A DNA stretch of 64,000 nucleotides, taken from IMG/VR virus record IMGVR_UViG_3300032285_000892, positions 1 to 64,000 of that record; one strand, 5' to 3'. A program made the position numbers and the translations under genes. The notes under the pieces were generated by a model, which worked only from the letters and a program-made list of their open reading frames with translations, was not told where the DNA came from and made no database searches. Of this stretch, positions 22,320 to 32,120 are shown one piece after another; the first letter of the stretch is position 1; each line of letters starts with the position of its first letter. The stretch comes from a virus.

Positions 22320-22652
22320 ATGGCAGCAATAAAGAAAACTACATACATTAATACAGAGCTTGAATGGGCTGAAGAACAACTATCCTCATGGAGAACCTAT
22401 GTTGATGCTCATCCAATGCATGAATTAAAAGATAGAATTGAATGGAAGCCCACAGGAAAGGGCGGACTTTTACCTATGGTGATTGCGTCTATAGAAGCTC
22501 AAGGTAAATTTATACAAGAGACAATGAAGAACTATCTAGCCCTCTTGGAAGTGGTAGATAAATTGCGTGAAAAGGAGGAAGCTAAGGTTGAAGTGAGAGG
22601 AGGAGCTGGAATGAGCTCAAAAGCGGAGAAGTTTCTTAAAAATAGAGGATGA
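22320..22652 (+). CDS. candidate small terminase subunit or packaging accessory protein
   Basis: A 110-residue helical protein directly before TerL, overlapping its start by 4 bases (ATGATAG). It has the conserved core LEWAEEQLSSWRTYVDAHPM then HELKDRIEWKPTGKGGLLP, which I remember in crAss-like genomes in this position. The position is where a TerS usually lies, but it has no clear helix-turn-helix and the TerS role is inference; the winged-helix protein at 20805 is the rival candidate. Confidence 0.6.
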   Translation: MAAIKKTTYINTELEWAEEQLSSWRTYVDAHPMHELKDRIEWKPTGKGGLLPMVIASIEAQGKFIQETMKNYLALLEVVDKLREKEEAKVEVRGGAGMSSKAEKFLKNRG

Positions 22653-24682
22653 TAGAATTACATAATGTAGATTATAAGGACTGGATGATGAACCAGAAAC
22701 GTCTGCCTACACCAGATAGTGCGGAGCATCAGGAGTTCTTTGACTTCCATGAGGAGCTATGTACAAATGGCTGCATGATGGGAGGAGTTTACATTAATCC
22801 TTTTCTATATTGGCACCTTAATGCATGGCATACAGAGGTGGACGTTATAGATGATAGAGGAAGAATCAATCAGATGTATGCTAACCCATCATTACGTGAT
22901 AATGAGTGGATAGTAACAAATGAAATTGATAGAGCACAGCTAGAAAAAAAAGGGCTCATTATTCTTGGTATTCGACGTTTTGCCAAGTCTGTTCTAGAGG
23001 CGTCATACGTGGCACATGGAGCAACATTTGATGAGAACTCACAGAACATTATATCAGGGCTAAATGCACCCGATATAAAGCTAATTACAGACAAGATAGA
23101 TAAGGGACTTAACTATCTTCCAGAAGCTTGGAGATGGCAACGTGTAGAAGATAACTGGGCCAAGCAAGTAACATTAGGAATAAAGACAAGAGGAGGAGAA
23201 CGTATCCCCTTCTCACAGATATTAATACGTAACCTTGATGAAGGTAATAATGAAGAAGCAATTGCAGGTACAAAACCTAGAAGATTAATTATAGATGAGA
23301 TTGGTAAAGGTAGTTTCCTTCGAGGTTTACAAGCGGCTATTCCAGGCTTCACTACACCCTTTGGCTGGGGTTGCTCACCGATTCTTACAGGAACTGGTGG
23401 GGATATGAAGAAGTTTATGGATGCAAAGAGCTTAATGTTCGATGTAGCCAATTATAACTTCCTAGAATACAATAATGCTAAGGATGAGTCAAGGATACAT
23501 GGGCTATTCATTTCTCATAAGTTTAGAATGGAAGCTAAGGAGGAATCAAGCCTTGGTGAATATTTAAATGAACCATTAGAATCTGAGCTTTATAATGTAA
23601 AGATGCTTGTCAGCAATGAGGAGCTAGCTACAAAGATCACTAATGATAACTTAGATAGACTTAAGAAAGCAGGAGATAGAATTGCATATTTAAAAGAGAA
23701 GATGTACTATCCACAGGAAGTGGATGACATATTCTTAAATGAAGACTCTAACATATTTGATATAGAGGGAGCGAAACGACAGAAGTCCAGACTCTTATCT
23801 CAAGAGCGTACAGGTACACCAGTCGTGCTATATGATGATGGTGATGGTATAAAGCATGAGTTTACGGACAAACTGCCCATCACCAACTTCCCTCTTAAGA
23901 ATATAGATCAGAAAGATGCTCCTATAGTAATATATGAGTTTCCTATTGAGAGTCCACCTTATGGTTTGTATGTAGCAGGGGTCGATCCATATCGTCAAGG
24001 TAAGTCGGCCTACTCTACATCACTAGGAGCTGTATACATATATAAAAGGATGCATGCCATTAATGGTGAGAAGTATCAAGATATGTTTGTAGCCTCCTAT
24101 GTAGCACGTCCTGATAAGAAAGAAGTGTGGGACGAACAAGCAAGATTATTAATAAAGTATTTCAATGCAAGGGCCTTGTGTGAGAATGATGAGATTAGCT
24201 TTATTGATTACATGATTGCAAAAGGAGATGCTCATTATTTAGAGAAACAACCAGATTGGTTGAAAGATATTGTACCTAACACCACTGTGAGACGTGACTA
24301 TGGTATTCACCGTTCATCAGATAAGATTAGAGACTTTCTCCATAACTGTCTGAAGAAGTACACAGAGGAAACGCTGTTAAAAGAAACAGATGAAGAGGGC
24401 AATGTAACAAAAGAAACAAAAGGAATGGCCAAGATATTTGACCCTGTCCTTTTAGAAGAGATGATTCAGTACAATGAGGAAGGTAACTTTGACCGTATCA
24501 TTGCAGCTGAATTAGCTGTAGCATTAGCTATGAAAATGGATCCTATCATGGGAAGGATAGGAGGACAGGGAGATGGAAGAGTACAAGCAATGTATTCTCT
24601 CAAGAAACAAAGTAGATTATTTGGTCAATCATCCCCAGGATTATTTGGTTCTGGAAAGCATAAACAAAAACTGTTTACATAA
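22649..24682 (+). CDS. terL: terminase large subunit
   Basis: A 677-residue large terminase, the packaging motor ATPase and genome-cutting nuclease. Walker A is the deviant GIRRFAKS (residues 107-114) and Walker B RRLIIDE (D216, E217). The RNase H-like nuclease carries YVAGVDPYRQGKSAY (D446), then CENDEIS and a later acidic position near the end. It acts at the portal, which is encoded directly downstream with a TAATG overlap. The gene is in frame and complete, with length usual for crAss-like TerL. Confidence 0.92.
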   Translation: MIELHNVDYKDWMMNQKRLPTPDSAEHQEFFDFHEELCTNGCMMGGVYINPFLYWHLNAWHTEVDVIDDRGRINQMYANPSLRDNEWIVTNEIDRAQLEKKGLIILGIRRFAKSVLEASYVAHGATFDENSQNIISGLNAPDIKLITDKIDKGLNYLPEAWRWQRVEDNWAKQVTLGIKTRGGERIPFSQILIRNLDEGNNEEAIAGTKPRRLIIDEIGKGSFLRGLQAAIPGFTTPFGWGCSPILTGTGGDMKKFMDAKSLMFDVANYNFLEYNNAKDESRIHGLFISHKFRMEAKEESSLGEYLNEPLESELYNVKMLVSNEELATKITNDNLDRLKKAGDRIAYLKEKMYYPQEVDDIFLNEDSNIFDIEGAKRQKSRLLSQERTGTPVVLYDDGDGIKHEFTDKLPITNFPLKNIDQKDAPIVIYEFPIESPPYGLYVAGVDPYRQGKSAYSTSLGAVYIYKRMHAINGEKYQDMFVASYVARPDKKEVWDEQARLLIKYFNARALCENDEISFIDYMIAKGDAHYLEKQPDWLKDIVPNTTVRRDYGIHRSSDKIRDFLHNCLKKYTEETLLKETDEEGNVTKETKGMAKIFDPVLLEEMIQYNEEGNFDRIIAAELAVALAMKMDPIMGRIGGQGDGRVQAMYSLKKQSRLFGQSSPGLFGSGKHKQKLFT

Positions 24683-27267
24683 TGGCAATTATTAGATATA
24701 CAAAAGATGCAACGATTAGGTATGCCTATCTAAACATCTTTCCTGATCAGTTCAAGACTGATAAAGAGAAGCAAGATGAGAGTTGGATCAAGAATACAAT
24801 GGACTATTTTGCTAATAAGTCCTATGCTGAGTATGTAAAGAACAGAGATACATTTGTTAAGAACTACGACTTAGTAAAAGGTATTCTTCGTATGGATGAC
24901 TTTTATCAAGATGTGCCTGAGGTAAAGAGCTTTACAGATATGCTCACTCAGAATCTAGAGCTTCCTGCATACGTGAAGATGTATTCCATCATCACCACTC
25001 CTTTAAATGAACTTATTGGTGAGATATCAAAGAGACCTGATGCATTCCGTGTTAAGGCATTTGATGATGATAGTAAAGCTGAAGAGCTTGAATTCAAGAC
25101 AGGTATTCTTCAGGAGTATATAATGAATGAAGCCAAACAAAAGATTCTTGAGAAAGCAGCTATAGCAGGGCAAGAATTAGAAGATGAGCAAGTTCAGCAA
25201 ATGACAATGGATGAAGTTAAGGATGAACTTGACAGCTATACATCTATTGCAGAGAAGTGGGCTAATCATGTTCTTACATGTCAAAAAGCAGACTTTGTTC
25301 TTAAAGAGAAATCAGAAGATGCGTTTCGTGACATGTTGATTTCAGCTCGTGAGTTTTATCATATCTATGAGGATAACTCTAAGGTGGGATATAATGTAGA
25401 AGTGGCCAATCCTAAAAATACTTGGTTCCTATCTACACCAGACCGTAAGTATATCTCTGATCCTACAGGACGTGCACAAGGTGCATATGCTGCAGGAACG
25501 GTTCAAGTGATGGAGCTCTCTGAGATTATCGAAGCTATTCCTGATCTTACTAAAGATGAGATTGATCACTTAAGATCATCTTTACAAGACTATGGTTTAA
25601 TTAACGTACGTGAATCTAACCTTGGTAATCCAGATGCAGGTAATGGTATTGACTCTGTACAATACGATACCTATGATCCTCTTGTTCTTCAGACACGTAT
25701 GATCATTGAATCTGAGATGAAGAATAATGATGATGGCTTACAAGACTTCTTAGGGTTAACATCGAATGTGTCTTCATTTGGATACAAGTATGTAGTGGTG
25801 AGAGCTTATTGGATCTCTAAAAAGAAGATTGGTAAACTTATCTTTCTTGATGAGATGGGCAATGAGCAATCAATGCTTGTTGATGAAAATTACAAATCAG
25901 GAACTGTTGATACACAACAGTCATTAGAATGGGGATGGATCAATCAATGGTATCAGGGTATAAAGATTGGACCAGATATCTACCATATTAAACCATTCAA
26001 GCTTCTTAACTACTGTCCAATTATTGGTGTGGTGCATGAAATTAAGAACACAGAAGCAAAGAGTTTAATTGATATGATGAAACCTTTCCAGGTTCTTTAT
26101 AACGTTTGTATGAATCAATTGTACAAGCTATTAGAGAAAGAAGTTGGTAAGGTATATTTAACATCTATTCGTCACATTCCTATTCCTAAAGATGGAGATG
26201 CACAAGATGCTCTTGATGTATGGGAAATGGAAGCACGTAACCGTGGTGTTATGTTTATTGATGACAGTCCAGAGAACTTAAAATCTCCAAGCTCATTTAA
26301 TCAATTCCGTGACATTGACCTTACACGTACGCAGGAGATTCAATCTCGTTACAACTTAGCTATCCAGTTAAAGAATGAGTGTTGGGAATTAGTTGGTATG
26401 TCTAAACAACGTTTAGGGTCTGTCTCAGCCTCTGAAACTGCCACAGGTACCAATACTGCCATCACACAATCATACTCTCAAACTGAGCCATTGTTTGTGG
26501 CACACGAGTATGTATTAGGACAATTGTATCAAGCAATTATTGATGCATCATTATACATTGAAGCTAAAAAACCTCAATCAACTATTTCATACATTACATC
26601 TGATGGAGAATCTGCATTTGTTCAAGTGAATGGAGACGATCTTAAGTTTCGTGATCTTAAGGTGTTCTTAACTAATCGTCCAGAAGATCAGAAGATGTTT
26701 AATGAAATTAGAGGATTATCTCAAGCAGTTCTTCAGAACGGTGGAAGCTTATATGATATCATTGAATTGTATTCTACAAATTCTGTACGTCAGATGAAGA
26801 AAGTATTCAAGAGTCTTAAAGAGCGTCAAGAGCAAATGCAAGATCAGCAGATGCAACAGAAGCAACAAGAGATGGAGCAGCAACAACAAATTGCCCAAGC
26901 TCAGATACAGCAGGCTCAACAGCAACATGATTCAACTATTGCTAATGAGAACTATCAGAAAGAACTAGATCGCATCAATAAAGTACAGATTGCAATGATT
27001 GCTGCTGAATCTAAAGCAGGACCATTGTCTGATGCAGATGCATCTGGAACAGCTGATGTATTAGAAATGTCTAAGTTATCTACAGAAACAAGTAAGGCCG
27101 CTAAAGAATACGAAGCTAAGATGGCTGAGATTCAAAACGAGAATAAAAAAGAAAACAATAAAATGACTATTGAGCGAGAGAAGCTACAAGTGGATCGTGA
27201 GAATCAAGCTAATGATGTTAAAGTAGCTCAGATAAATGCTAGGAATCGAGCATCTAAAAGTAAGTAA
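24682..27267 (+). CDS. portal protein
   Basis: An 861-residue portal protein, the dodecameric ring through which DNA enters and leaves. Support is its place between TerL and the scaffold/capsid genes, size, an N-terminal helical region with a KEKQDESWIKNTMDYFAN stretch, and a middle with the portal-like segment WELVGMSKQRLGSVSASETA near residues 567-586. It ends with a long Gln-rich coiled coil (QEQMQDQQMQQKQQEMEQQ) and basic tail (NARNRASKSK). crAss-like portals are known to be this long. Codon use is bacterial-like and in frame. Confidence 0.85.
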   Translation: MAIIRYTKDATIRYAYLNIFPDQFKTDKEKQDESWIKNTMDYFANKSYAEYVKNRDTFVKNYDLVKGILRMDDFYQDVPEVKSFTDMLTQNLELPAYVKMYSIITTPLNELIGEISKRPDAFRVKAFDDDSKAEELEFKTGILQEYIMNEAKQKILEKAAIAGQELEDEQVQQMTMDEVKDELDSYTSIAEKWANHVLTCQKADFVLKEKSEDAFRDMLISAREFYHIYEDNSKVGYNVEVANPKNTWFLSTPDRKYISDPTGRAQGAYAAGTVQVMELSEIIEAIPDLTKDEIDHLRSSLQDYGLINVRESNLGNPDAGNGIDSVQYDTYDPLVLQTRMIIESEMKNNDDGLQDFLGLTSNVSSFGYKYVVVRAYWISKKKIGKLIFLDEMGNEQSMLVDENYKSGTVDTQQSLEWGWINQWYQGIKIGPDIYHIKPFKLLNYCPIIGVVHEIKNTEAKSLIDMMKPFQVLYNVCMNQLYKLLEKEVGKVYLTSIRHIPIPKDGDAQDALDVWEMEARNRGVMFIDDSPENLKSPSSFNQFRDIDLTRTQEIQSRYNLAIQLKNECWELVGMSKQRLGSVSASETATGTNTAITQSYSQTEPLFVAHEYVLGQLYQAIIDASLYIEAKKPQSTISYITSDGESAFVQVNGDDLKFRDLKVFLTNRPEDQKMFNEIRGLSQAVLQNGGSLYDIIELYSTNSVRQMKKVFKSLKERQEQMQDQQMQQKQQEMEQQQQIAQAQIQQAQQQHDSTIANENYQKELDRINKVQIAMIAAESKAGPLSDADASGTADVLEMSKLSTETSKAAKEYEAKMAEIQNENKKENNKMTIEREKLQVDRENQANDVKVAQINARNRASKSK

Positions 27268-27268
27268 T

Positions 27269-27407
27269 TCTAACTTTTTTGGTTAGAGTAAACTTTTTTA
27301 ATGCTATATTATCCAGAATATTCAGTGATTTTAGACTTATTCTATTTGTTATTACTTTAATGTAACATATTTTTATATCGAAAAACCAATTCAAAAACAA
27401 ACTACGT
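27269..27407 (+). promoter_or_regulatory. short intergenic region with weak hairpin
   Basis: A 139-base AT-rich gap between the portal and scaffold genes. TCTAAC/GTTAGA (27269-27274 with 27282-27287) forms a 6-bp hairpin followed by GTAAACTTTTTTAA, a possible weak terminator; a TTAATGCTATA word follows, similar to the repeated word near 19.7-19.9 kb. No convincing TAnnTTTG promoter box is seen. Confidence 0.35.
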
Positions 27408-28643
27408 ATGGCCGAGAATAATTTAGAAACCCCATTTGGAGGAAACTTCAGCATTCAAGATACAATGGAAATGGGCATGGGCAATGCAGAACTATTAAAT
27501 GATTTAATGAGTCCTGATACAGCTTCTGCTAGTCCTGATGATATCAAAGATTTATCTGCTGAAGATACACCTGCACCAGCTGCTCCTGTGAAAGCAAAAG
27601 CTACAAAAGCTGATGATGCTCCAGAAGAAGAAAAAGAACCAGCAAAAGATATCACTAACTTCTTATATGGAGATGATGATGAGGAAGAAGAGGAAGGTGG
27701 TGAAGAAACTGCTCCAAAAGCAAAAGCTCCAGCTGCTTCAGAAGAGAATGAAGAAGAACCAGAAGTTAGTCGTTTTACAGCATTAGCTACAGATCTTTTA
27801 AAACTTGGAGTGTTTACAAATGATGAAGATAGTGAAGAAGAACCAATCACTACACCAGAACAATTCCTAGAACGTTTCCAAGAAGAGAAAAAGAAAGGAG
27901 CTATTGAAGTTGTACAAAACTTCATTGGACAATTTGGAGAAGACTATCAACAAGCATTTGATGCTATCTTTGTTAAGGGTGTTGATCCTAAAGATTATTT
28001 CGGTACATATAATGCCATTCAGTCATTCTCTGATTTAGATTTATCAGAAGAGGCAAATCAAGTGGCAATATTAAAACAAGCTTTAACAGATCAAGGTTAC
28101 GATCCTGAAGATATTACAACAGAAGTAGAAAGATTAAAAAACTATGGTGATTTAGAAAGCGTAGCTGCTAAACATCATAAAGTGCTGATTAAAAAAGAAG
28201 CTGCAAAGCTTCAACAATTAGAAGAAGTGAGGAGTAAACAATTACAACAACAAGCTGCTTATAAGCAACAGTATATACAGAATGTAAGTACTATTTTGCA
28301 AGATAAGATTAAGGCTAAAGAGTTTGATGGTATTCCTCTCAATTCAAAGTTGGCAACCGAACTACAAGATTTTTTAATAACAGATAGATACAAGACTGGG
28401 TCTGGCGAAATGCTTACTGAGTTTGATAAAACTATTCTGGAACTTAAACGTCCCGAGAATCATGAAATGAAAGTCAAGGTTGCTCTACTTCTAAAGATAT
28501 TAGAAAAAGATCCTACACTTTCAACGATTCAAAAGACAGGTGTCACCAAAAAGTCAAATGAATTATTTGGTGAAGTTGCGAGACAAGCAAGCAAAAGTTC
28601 GATTAAATCTTCTAAGTCAACTCCAACTTCTTGGTTTTCGTAA
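27408..28643 (+). CDS. probable scaffold protein
   Basis: A 411-residue protein between the portal and major capsid genes. The N-terminal third is disordered and highly acidic (residues about 55-120 with EEEKEPAKD and DDDEEEEEGGEE, plus Ala/Pro/Lys repeats). The rest is helical with a Gln-rich coiled coil (QLQQQAAYKQQYIQN) and a basic C-terminus (SSIKSSKSTPTSWFS). Position, charge, and helical core fit a scaffolding protein that guides capsid assembly and is then removed. Not identified by a motif, so the call rests on layout. Confidence 0.7.
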   Translation: MAENNLETPFGGNFSIQDTMEMGMGNAELLNDLMSPDTASASPDDIKDLSAEDTPAPAAPVKAKATKADDAPEEEKEPAKDITNFLYGDDDEEEEEGGEETAPKAKAPAASEENEEEPEVSRFTALATDLLKLGVFTNDEDSEEEPITTPEQFLERFQEEKKKGAIEVVQNFIGQFGEDYQQAFDAIFVKGVDPKDYFGTYNAIQSFSDLDLSEEANQVAILKQALTDQGYDPEDITTEVERLKNYGDLESVAAKHHKVLIKKEAAKLQQLEEVRSKQLQQQAAYKQQYIQNVSTILQDKIKAKEFDGIPLNSKLATELQDFLITDRYKTGSGEMLTEFDKTILELKRPENHEMKVKVALLLKILEKDPTLSTIQKTGVTKKSNELFGEVARQASKSSIKSSKSTPTSWFS

Positions 28644-28674
28644 TTATTAACTATTAAATTAAACATAAAAAACA

Positions 28675-30228
28675 ATGGCAATTCAAACAATCCCAGGTTT
28701 AACTGGCTTTACTTATGCTCGTGTGGCCTCGATGGACAAACGTGCTGTTGGTAAGTTGACAGACTCTAACCACTTGGAAAGCTTTCACTCGACTGAGCCA
28801 GCAGACTATGATAAGAAAATTATCAGTTTGTACACTCAGAGCTCATTGTACAGTAATGACTTCTTGGACATGATCAACAAGTCAACTCCGTACTACATTG
28901 ACAACAACAGTGATGCTTGGAAGTGGCAAGTACAAGTCCCTTACAAATTCCCTAAAATTATTGACATTCCTGATTCAACTTTGATGTTGAGCAAGCCAGG
29001 TATCGATGGTCAAGAATTCCAATTAGTGATTGACACTAATGAGTTCTCTAAGAATGCTATCGTTTCTGTAGGTACTCGTCAGTACGGTCCTCGTTTCTAT
29101 GTCATCAAGGATCCAATGCCTTGGAACATGGGATATTTGTACACATTTACTTTGGTTTCTGACAACCCTCAAGTTGATTTTGTATCTCCTGTATTCTTAC
29201 AGACTGGTATTGAATTAGAATTGGTTGATGCAGCTATCGGTGAGTTTGATCAAGACTTATTAGGATTGCCACGTTTAGGTGAGCAAATCACTATGTTTGA
29301 ATCATTAGGTTCTGCATATGGATATGAGCACAAAATCACTGAATGGGCTGATGATAAGATGATGGTTGATGCTTCTGGTAAAGCTTTAGATATCTTAGTA
29401 TATGCTCCACAACGTCGTAACCAATTACCTTTAACTCGTAATGATGTTAAGTGGGAGCCGTTTATCGAGTTCTGGATGCGTAAGTCTATGTTAGAATTGA
29501 AAGTTAAGCGTATGATCTGGTCTAAGCCAGGTACTGTTAAGACTAATGGTTCTAAGCAAGAGTTAAAACGTACGTCTGCTGGTGTTTACCATCGTATGCG
29601 TAACAACGGTAACTTAGTTCAATACAACCGTGGAGAATTCACTGCTAACTTGATTCGTTCGGTATTTGGTGATTTGTTCTATCGTCGTGTGGATGTTAAG
29701 GATCGTCGTGTTAAAATGTACACTAACGAAGCTGGTTTTGACGTATTCCAACAAGCTTTGAAAAACGATGCATTGAATTCAGGTTTGACTTTCATGGCTG
29801 ATTCAGGTAATCGTTATATGCAAGGAGAAGGACAACACATCACTTACAACTTTGCATTCGATGCAATGGTTACTCGTGAGACTGGTCGTGTTGAGTTAAT
29901 TCACTTAAAAGAATTAGACCTTCCTCAAACTAATTTAGAATTTGGACAAAACAAGAAATCAACTCCAGTATTTATGGTGTTTGACGTTTCTCCAATGTCT
30001 GATGGTTCTATGATTAACAACATCCGTGAGGTACGTATGAAGGGTGCTCCTTCTATGACTTGGGGTTATATCGATGGTACTCGTCACCACTTAGGCTTTG
30101 CTAAGTCTCAAGGTATGAGTTCTGCGAACAAATTCCCAGGATACGAAATCTGGATGAAAGACCGTTGTGATGTATTTATCGAAGATTTGTCTCGTACAGT
30201 CTTGATCGAAGAAATCCCTCAGTTCTAG
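28675..30228 (+). CDS. major capsid protein
   Basis: A 517-residue major capsid protein of the HK97 fold as in crAss-like phages. It is placed after scaffold and portal, matches the family's size, and has the codon bias of a very highly expressed gene (GGT, CGT, GCT preferred). A cleavable N-terminal propeptide of the HK97 type is not obvious. The N-terminus contains IPGLTGFTYARVA (residues 6-18), a stretch that recurs near the C-terminus of the virion protein encoded at 49687-52569. It is followed by a strongly structured intergenic region. Confidence 0.88.
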   Translation: MAIQTIPGLTGFTYARVASMDKRAVGKLTDSNHLESFHSTEPADYDKKIISLYTQSSLYSNDFLDMINKSTPYYIDNNSDAWKWQVQVPYKFPKIIDIPDSTLMLSKPGIDGQEFQLVIDTNEFSKNAIVSVGTRQYGPRFYVIKDPMPWNMGYLYTFTLVSDNPQVDFVSPVFLQTGIELELVDAAIGEFDQDLLGLPRLGEQITMFESLGSAYGYEHKITEWADDKMMVDASGKALDILVYAPQRRNQLPLTRNDVKWEPFIEFWMRKSMLELKVKRMIWSKPGTVKTNGSKQELKRTSAGVYHRMRNNGNLVQYNRGEFTANLIRSVFGDLFYRRVDVKDRRVKMYTNEAGFDVFQQALKNDALNSGLTFMADSGNRYMQGEGQHITYNFAFDAMVTRETGRVELIHLKELDLPQTNLEFGQNKKSTPVFMVFDVSPMSDGSMINNIREVRMKGAPSMTWGYIDGTRHHLGFAKSQGMSSANKFPGYEIWMKDRCDVFIEDLSRTVLIEEIPQF

Positions 30229-30242
30229 GACAGTATGTCCTT

Positions 30243-30369
30243 TGCTCATCAACCGATGGGCACAAGAAGACCTCCCTACCCCTCCCTCCTTGTAGGGAGG
30301 CTCTTCTTGATACAGAGTGCTTGGACTGGGGTGTCCCCGATCGCTATCTCTTCGATGAGAAGCACTCTG
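30243..30369 (+). ncRNA. three-hairpin array behind the capsid gene
   Basis: Three hairpins lie between the capsid stop and the next gene. The first is TGCTCATC-AACC-GATGGGCA (30243-30262). The second has a 9-bp stem CCTCCCTAC/GTAGGGAGG and an 8-bp outer stem CAAGAAGA/TCTTCTTG with one bulge and a 12-base loop (30263-30309). The third has an outer stem of 10 bp, CAGAGTGCTT/AAGCACTCTG (30313-30322 with 30360-30369), and two inner stems, GGAC/GTCC and ATCG/CGAT, in a three-way junction. No T-run follows, so simple termination is unlikely; it may stabilise or process the capsid mRNA or be a small RNA. Confidence 0.65.
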
Positions 30370-30397
30370 CCAAAAACCAAATTAAATTAAACTACAT

Positions 30398-31366
30398 ATG
30401 GGTAAGCAAGGTAAAATCTCTACTATTAAAAAAGAGTATAACAACTCTCAGTTACAAACTATGCAAGGTGGTCTTGCATCACAAGGTATGACACGTATTC
30501 CTGGAACAGGAGTGTTTAAATATCCTTATAAGGAACTTGATGGTCAGTATCGTACAGGATTAAATCCTAGTGCTGCATATATTCAACGTATATCTGATCC
30601 TACAGAAAAAGAACTTGAGATCGAACGTGTAACTAAATTACATGATAGATTAAAAGCTGCATTAGGTGATGTTGATTTGAGTCCTCGTTCTAAGTTTTGG
30701 AACTATGGTTTATCTCAAGGTAATGATGACTTCATGCACGTGCAAGCAGTTAAATTAACGGACGGTGATAACTATTTTGATTTCACTAATCCAATGCAAG
30801 AGTTAGCGTTTGCATGGTTGAGAGTTCATCCAACTATCGCTAGTTCATATCAAGCATGGGAACGTGGTGAATATCCTGCAGACATTCAGTTCTATGTTGT
30901 AGATGATGAGATTGAAAATGCTGTATTGTATAAGAAGAAACAAGTTATCAATAAAGCTATCATCAAGTTTGACTCAATGAGTCCTGAGAAGAAAAAGAAA
31001 GTAGCTCGGATGTTAGGCTTACCTGTATCAGATGAAACTAAAGAGGAAGTTGTTTATAACTTAGTGGATAATGTTTTAAAACAAACAGAATTCAAAGATG
31101 GTAAATACCAAGGATTGTCTCCAATTGAAGTATTCAATAGATTTGCAGACATGAAAGACAACTTACTCCATATTAAAGACTTGGTGAAACAAGCTATCGG
31201 TCACTCGATATATCGTGTAAAACCTAATGGTAAGGTGTATATGGGTGAATTAGAAGTTGCAATTGATGAGGAAGAATTGGTTAAATATTTAGCTGACGAA
31301 GATCACCAAGACGACTTATTACTTATAGAGCAGAAATTAAAAGGTAAAAAATTAGCATCAGTATGA
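30398..31366 (+). CDS. head-region structural protein, 322 aa
   Basis: A 322-residue protein in the slot after the capsid gene; sequence recall from crAss-like genomes suggests a conserved virion protein of this position. It has a basic Gly/Gln-rich N-terminus (KQGKISTIKKEYNNSQLQ), a central globular part (LAFAWLRVHPTIASSYQAW) and a helical acidic C-terminus (EDHQDDLLLIEQKLKGKK). A head-maturation or auxiliary role is inferred from place. It overlaps the next gene by 4 bases. Confidence 0.65.
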   Translation: MGKQGKISTIKKEYNNSQLQTMQGGLASQGMTRIPGTGVFKYPYKELDGQYRTGLNPSAAYIQRISDPTEKELEIERVTKLHDRLKAALGDVDLSPRSKFWNYGLSQGNDDFMHVQAVKLTDGDNYFDFTNPMQELAFAWLRVHPTIASSYQAWERGEYPADIQFYVVDDEIENAVLYKKKQVINKAIIKFDSMSPEKKKKVARMLGLPVSDETKEEVVYNLVDNVLKQTEFKDGKYQGLSPIEVFNRFADMKDNLLHIKDLVKQAIGHSIYRVKPNGKVYMGELEVAIDEEELVKYLADEDHQDDLLLIEQKLKGKKLASV

Positions 31367-32094
31367 TCCCAGTAGACAGTTTATTATATAAGATCGACCA
31401 AAGACTAAATAAGCTGTCTACCAATGAACATCAACAGATTGCATTAGAAGACAAGATCTTAGCTTTGAATGAGGCCCAGATCAAGTTGATTAAACAAAAA
31501 GTAGATGGTTTTAGTACAGTTTCTGGTATGGGCTTAGATGCCTTTAAGAAACGATACGAAGACTTACAAAGTCTAGTGGTAAATTACATTGATGGTGAGT
31601 TACCACTAACTTTGAAAAACACTGAGTTAAATCAGTGGACTGCTTATATCCATAATCTAGTACCAAAGTATATGTTCTATGTAGATAGTTATGTACTAGC
31701 AGATAAAGGTCGTTGTACTGATAGAAAGATTTGGATTAATAAAGATCTTGCTAAACATGGTGATTTGTCTTTGTTACTGAACAATGTTCACTACAGACCA
31801 TCATTTGAGTATCAAGAAACATTTAATTTTATCTCATCAGATGAGATAAGTATATTTACAGATGGTACTTTCACTCCAAGTAATATATACGTCTCATACC
31901 TACGATATCCTGTATACATTAATAAAACAGGATATATAATGTTAGATGGCGAACCTTCTTATGATGAAGATTGCGAACTAGAAACTTATTTAGAAGATGA
32001 GCTTTTAGATTTAACAGTACAAAACTTAGCAATGTACACCGAGAATCAGTCTGCTGTACAAAGTTCAGTATATAGAATTCAAACAAACGAGTAA
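31363..32094 (+). CDS. probable connector/neck protein, 243 aa
   Basis: A 243-residue protein, IPVDSLLYKIDQRLNKLSTN then EHQQIALEDKILALNEAQ, recognisable from crAss-like genomes as a conserved neck-region virion protein. The N-terminal half is helical; the C-terminal half has a beta domain (FTPSNIYVSYLRYPVYI) and a final acidic helix ending LTVQNLAMYTENQSAVQSS, a pattern used by head-tail connector proteins. Exact role (ring or adaptor) is inferred. Confidence 0.65.
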   Translation: MIPVDSLLYKIDQRLNKLSTNEHQQIALEDKILALNEAQIKLIKQKVDGFSTVSGMGLDAFKKRYEDLQSLVVNYIDGELPLTLKNTELNQWTAYIHNLVPKYMFYVDSYVLADKGRCTDRKIWINKDLAKHGDLSLLLNNVHYRPSFEYQETFNFISSDEISIFTDGTFTPSNIYVSYLRYPVYINKTGYIMLDGEPSYDEDCELETYLEDELLDLTVQNLAMYTENQSAVQSSVYRIQTNE

Positions 32095-32120
32095 ATTTTT
32101 AACAATAAATAAATATACAA

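Noticed and set aside
30313-30369. A tRNA-like cloverleaf behind the capsid gene
   Set aside because: The element is only 57 bases, lacks a T-loop consensus and an anticodon arm of normal size; it is described as a three-way junction instead.
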